In this document: piece by piece, positions 61,492-64,000 of the stretch | Layout of the letters: every line of letters starts with the position of its first letter | How positions within the stretch are numbered: position 1 is the stretch's first letter | Assembly (NCBI RefSeq): GCF_009831215.1 | Contig: NZ_WUTW01000003.1 | Location: 187,325 to 251,324 of the forward strand | Origin: Actinomadura rayongensis | Lineage (GTDB): Bacteria > Actinomycetota > Actinomycetes > Streptosporangiales > Streptosporangiaceae | Direction of reading: 5' to 3' | DNA: 64,000 nucleotides | Program-made: the position numbers and the translations under genes | Notes under the pieces: model-generated | Told to the model about the DNA's origin: nothing | The model's input: only the letters and a program-made list of their open reading frames with translations | Databases searched by the model: none

Positions 61492-62114
61492 GCCGCCTCC
61501 CCGTCGTAGTAGAGCAGCGCGTTCACGGCGGCGGCGGCGACGGCCGAGCCGCCCTTCTCGGACACGTTGCTGACCTGCGGCAGCCCGCTGGCCCGCAGCG
61601 CCTCCTTGGCCTCGGCGGCGCCGACGAACCCGACCGGGAGCCCGACGACCAGCGCGGGCCGCACGTCCCGGGCGATGATCTCCAGCAGCGCGCCGGGCGC
61701 GGACCCGACGGCCCACACGGCGCCCGGGCCGACCTCGGCGTAGGAGAGCCGGACGGCGGCGGCCTCGCGGGAGATCCCGGCGGCGCGCGCGAGGCGTCCG
61801 GCGGCGGGGTCGGCGATGTGGCAGACGGCGGGCCGCGCGGTGATGCCCGCGACGACCATGCCCTCGTCGGCGACGACCGGCGCCCCGGCGCGCAGCGCGG
61901 CGAGCCCGCGGGCGAGGTGCTCCTCGCGGGTGACGACGTCCACGGCGTACTCCAGGTCCGCGGTGACGTGGATGATCCGCTCGGTGACCGCCCGCCACAG
62001 CGGCGGCATCGGGGTGAGGTCGACACGGGATCGCAGGATCTCGTACGACCGGACCTCGATCGGGTGGGGTTGGCGGACGGTCACGCGGTCTCCTGGCTGG
62101 GTCGGGGCGGTCAT
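61488..62114 (-). CDS. cobH: Precorrin-8X methylmutase
   Basis: Enzyme of 208 residues that moves a methyl group to turn precorrin-8X into hydrogenobyrinate. Start MTAPTQPG, then HPIEVRSYEILRSRVDL, which contains the catalytic-type His of CobH/CbiC, GVAGITA-type GMVVAGITARPAVCHIAD, and the end PVGFVGAAEAKEALRASGLPQVSNVSEKGGSAVAAAAVNALLY. ATG start overlaps the stop of the CbiG/CobE-like gene (ATGA). Anaerobic and aerobic forms share the fold, so the pathway type is not settled by this gene. Confidence 0.95.
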   Translation of the reverse strand: MTAPTQPGDRVTVRQPHPIEVRSYEILRSRVDLTPMPPLWRAVTERIIHVTADLEYAVDVVTREEHLARGLAALRAGAPVVADEGMVVAGITARPAVCHIADPAAGRLARAAGISREAAAVRLSYAEVGPGAVWAVGSAPGALLEIIARDVRPALVVGLPVGFVGAAEAKEALRASGLPQVSNVSEKGGSAVAAAAVNALLYYDGEAA

Positions 62115-62500
62115 CGGGGCGCGGCTCCGGCGAGCGCGGCGGTGGCGTGCGGGGTCGTCGTGCGGGCGACGAGCAGCACGGCCCGTCCCAGGGTACGAGC
62201 GGTGCGCAGGGCCGCCGCCTCCGCGACCGACGGGGTCCCGGTGCGGGCGCGGACGGCCTCGGACGGATGCGGCACGGCCACGTCCGCCAGCTCCCCGGCC
62301 GCGTGCCCGACGATCTCCCAGCCGCGCGCGGCGGCCACCTCGACCAGCGCGGGCGCCGTCGCCCGGTCCGCGAGCGTGGCGAGGACCCGCACGTCGCCGG
62401 AACGCGCGCCCGCCGCCGCGAGCACCCGGTCCACCAGCGCGCCGATCTCGGCCGCGTCCGCCCGCGAGGACAGGCCGACGCCGACGACGAGCGCCGTCAC
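62111..62500 (-). CDS. CbiG C-terminal/CobE-like protein
   Basis: Protein of 129 residues. VVGVGLSSRADAAEIGALVDRVLAAAG at the start, then VRVLATLADRATAPALVEVAAARGWEIVGHAAGELADVAVPHPSEAVRARTGTPSVAEAAAL matches the C-terminal CbiG/CobE domain that opens the delta-lactone of cobalt-precorrin-5A or related steps. GTG start placed after the repeat tract; upstream DNA in frame is repetitive and probably not coding. Coupled to cobH. Confidence 0.82.
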   Translation of the reverse strand: MTALVVGVGLSSRADAAEIGALVDRVLAAAGARSGDVRVLATLADRATAPALVEVAAARGWEIVGHAAGELADVAVPHPSEAVRARTGTPSVAEAAALRTARTLGRAVLLVARTTTPHATAALAGAAPR

Positions 62501-62528
62501 CGCACCCCGCCACACGCCCCGACGGAAC

Positions 62529-62710
62529 GCCGACGCGCGGCGGGCGGGCGTTCGAGCAGCTCCCCGGCGCGGACACTGCGCGCGAGCTCGACGGGCATCG
62601 CGACAGGGCGCCGACGCGCGGCGGGCGGGCGTTCGAGCAGTTCCCCAGCGCGGACACTGCGCGCGAGCTCGAACGCGACAGGGCGCCGACGCGCGGCGGG
62701 CGGGCGCTCG
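62529..62710. repeat. Direct repeats between the cobL-like and cbiG/cobE-like genes
   Basis: Units beginning GCCGACGCGCGGCGGGCGGG start at 62529, 62610 and 62685 (periods 81 and 75). The first two share GTTCGAGCAG, TCCCC and GCGGACACTGCGCGCGAGCTCGA. The minus strand could be read as ELARSVRAGELLERPPAARR-type repeats, but no homologous protein start supports that. Interrupts an otherwise overlapping cobalamin operon. Confidence 0.7.
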
Positions 62711-62816
62711 GGGCGGTCCGCGCCGCAGGCGCGTTGAACGAGCGCGCTCGGCGCGGCCCGGCGAGGGAACGCCGGGGCGTCGCGGCCTGGCCGGTCTGCT
62801 GGGCGGGCGCATGCGG

Positions 62817-63722
62817 TCACTGGAGGGCGCCCAGGGTTTCGACGGGGCGTTGTGGGGCCTCGGGCGGGCGGACGGGGAGGTCCGCGGTGCGGGTGCCGTG
62901 GACGACCGCCAGGCCGGCGAGGATTACGGAGCCCGTGGTGAAGCCCGCTGTGGTGAGGGTTTCGTGGATCGCGTCCGCGTCGGCGGGGGCGACTACCGCC
63001 ACTGCGGCGCGGAGTGCGCGGGGGGCGCAGTGGGCGGCCAGGGACGGATCGCCGGTGACGTGGACGGCGTCCGGTTCGGGCAGCGGCGCCAGGACGGCGG
63101 GCGGTTCTCCGCGCGCCACGGCCACCTTGACGCGGTGCGCCGCGACGTCGGCGCGGATCGCGTCGCGGGCGGCGCGGTCGGCGGCGACCGCCACGGCCGC
63201 CGCGCCGAAGCGGGCGCATTCGACCGCGAGCGGGCCGGCGCCGGGGCCGAGGTCCCAGACCAGGTCGCCGACGCGCGGGCCGAGGCGGGCCAGGGCCAGC
63301 GCGCGGACCTCGGGGGGCGCGGCGGGACGTGTGAACGCGTCCACTGGCAGTGCCCAGGCCACCGGGCCGTGGGCGCCGGCCAGCCAGGACGGCGCGTCGA
63401 AGCGGCCGAACGGGTCCAGGACGAGCACGACCTGCGGGTCGTTCCACGGCCGGGTGGTGGCCTCGGCGGGGCGGACGCGCTCGATGCGCTCGGCGGGGCC
63501 GTCCAGGTCCTCGCAGACGACGAACGTGCGGGGCGTCTGGGGGAACAGCTCGCGCGCCAGCTCGGCCGGGCCCGCGCCGGGGCCGGTGAGGACGGCGACC
63601 TTGCGGTGGGCGCGGCAGGCGTTGGCGGCGCGGCGCAGGTTCCCGTCGCGGGCGGACACGACGAGCGCGTCGGCGGCCGGGAGCCCGGCCCGGTCCAGCG
63701 CCCGCGCGGCGAGCGCGATCAC
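62817..63722 (-). CDS. CobL/CbiE-CbiT-like methyltransferase, N-terminal half of CbiE missing
   Basis: Protein of 301 residues. The C-terminal half is a CbiT-type methyltransferase: VRALALARLGPRVGDLVWDLGPGAGPLAVECARFGA with the SAM motif. The N-terminal 110 residues match only the second half of CbiE (VVSARDGNLRRAANA, FVVCEDLDGPAERIERVRPAEA, NDPQVVLVLDPFGRFD). The first half of CbiE, including its SAM-binding GxGxxxxxG loop, is not there. GTG start overlaps the stop of the upstream gene in GTGA. It may be a natural short form or a decaying gene. Confidence 0.75.
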   Translation of the reverse strand: MIALAARALDRAGLPAADALVVSARDGNLRRAANACRAHRKVAVLTGPGAGPAELARELFPQTPRTFVVCEDLDGPAERIERVRPAEATTRPWNDPQVVLVLDPFGRFDAPSWLAGAHGPVAWALPVDAFTRPAAPPEVRALALARLGPRVGDLVWDLGPGAGPLAVECARFGAAAVAVAADRAARDAIRADVAAHRVKVAVARGEPPAVLAPLPEPDAVHVTGDPSLAAHCAPRALRAAVAVVAPADADAIHETLTTAGFTTGSVILAGLAVVHGTRTADLPVRPPEAPQRPVETLGALQ

Positions 63723-64000
63723 CGTACGGGCGCCGTTCGGCCGAACATGCCGGTCATGCGGCCGGTCGCGTCCACCAGGACGACCTGGGCGGCGGCGACG
63801 TCGAGCGTGTCCGCGACGCGGCGGCACAGCTCGCGCCCGCAGCGGCCGAGCGCCCCGGCGGCCTCCCACTCGGCGGGCGGCGGCGCGTCCATGGCGGCGG
63901 CGATCTCGGCGAGGACGGGCGCGCCGCCCGCCGCGTCCGCCAGCTCGGCGAAGCGGCCGACGACGACCGTGTCGAGGCCGTGCGCGGCGGCCTCGCGGGC
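63719..64000 (-). CDS. CbiD-like cobalt-precorrin methyltransferase, C-terminal fragment
   Basis: Only the last 93 residues are inside the window; the gene continues beyond the right edge. The segment LDTVVVGRFAELADAAGGAPVLAEIAAAMD, WEAAGALGRCGRELCRRVADTLD and QVVLVDATGRMTGMFG looks like the C-terminus of CbiD (cobalt-precorrin-5B C1-methyltransferase), but the match is short and I hold it loosely. Its stop overlaps the start of the next gene (GTGA). If right, it points to a cobalt-early type of pathway. Confidence 0.5.
   Translation of the reverse strand, partial: AREAAAHGLDTVVVGRFAELADAAGGAPVLAEIAAAMDAPPPAEWEAAGALGRCGRELCRRVADTLDVAAAQVVLVDATGRMTGMFGRTAPVR

Noticed and set aside
62501..62812. 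N-terminal extension of the CbiG/CobE-like protein through the repeats
   Set aside because: Extension is made of repeated LLERPPAARR-like units; the conserved domain starts at the GTG at 62500.

Overview
The window is chromosomal DNA of a very GC-rich actinomycete. Several features point there: almost every third codon position is G or C, GTG starts and GTGA/ATGA overlaps are common, several genes carry a -10 hexamer seven bases before the start codon, and the gene content includes RpiB with Ser in place of Cys, a mycothiol-nitroreductase-like DsbA protein, an RNase Sa-type RNase with barstar, and a paired dynamin-like GTPase operon. The overall set would fit a Thermomonosporaceae/Streptosporangiales member such as Actinomadura; that placement is inference from content, not a database match. 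I see no phage, IS element, CRISPR array, tRNA or rRNA.

Layout. 1-5.8 kb: start of a UvrA-like gene, a luciferase-like oxidoreductase, an aldehyde dehydrogenase, a broken PP2C phosphatase, a secreted RNase with its barstar inhibitor, and MarR and TetR regulators. 5.8-7.7 kb: two overlapping alpha/beta hydrolases divergent from the TetR gene, with a clear palindrome between. 7.6-20 kb: a 1450-residue protein of unknown function, a fused acyl-CoA carboxyltransferase, a sensor kinase without a response regulator beside it, two flavin reductases, a SpoIIE-type phosphatase, rpiB, a membrane protein and a CooC-like ATPase. 20.1-22.7 kb: a Co/Ni ECF transporter operon (cbiM, PDGLE subunit, cbiQ, cbiO). 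22.7-31.4 kb: DsbA-like oxidoreductase, aminopeptidase N, an unknown protein, amidase, NERD protein and a thermolysin-type protease. 31.4-39.2 kb: a small secreted protein, ilvD, small proteins, an HNH endonuclease, prolyl oligopeptidase and a methyltransferase. 39.3-49.6 kb: GNAT and HTH-TPR regulator, MscS channel, truncated globin, GH13 glucosidase, S37 peptidase, GNAT, thioesterase and ettA. 49.6-53.8 kb: mostly repeat-rich non-coding DNA around one diguanylate cyclase. 53.8-64 kb: an SSB paralog, two dynamin-like GTPases, siroheme synthase, and then a cobalamin operon (cobT, cobC-like, cobH, cbiG/cobE-like, a cobL-like gene, and a cbiD-like fragment running off the right edge).

Functional links. 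The Co/Ni importer, the siroheme/precorrin methyltransferase and the cobalamin genes together suggest corrin synthesis with its own metal supply, and the CooC-like ATPase beside the importer suggests metal insertion. Many secreted or periplasmic hydrolases (RNase, M4 protease, S37 peptidase) fit a soil saprophyte.

The most unusual signal is at the level of DNA structure. At three places the 3' end of a gene, stop codon included, is repeated in degenerate tandem copies that fill the following intergenic space (4853-5150, 11978-12085, 39142-39325). Three more gene-end gaps hold other tandem repeats (50089-50640, 53437-53827, 62529-62710). A second pattern is a run of leaderless genes with a TANNNT-like hexamer placed exactly seven (sometimes eight) bases before the start codon.
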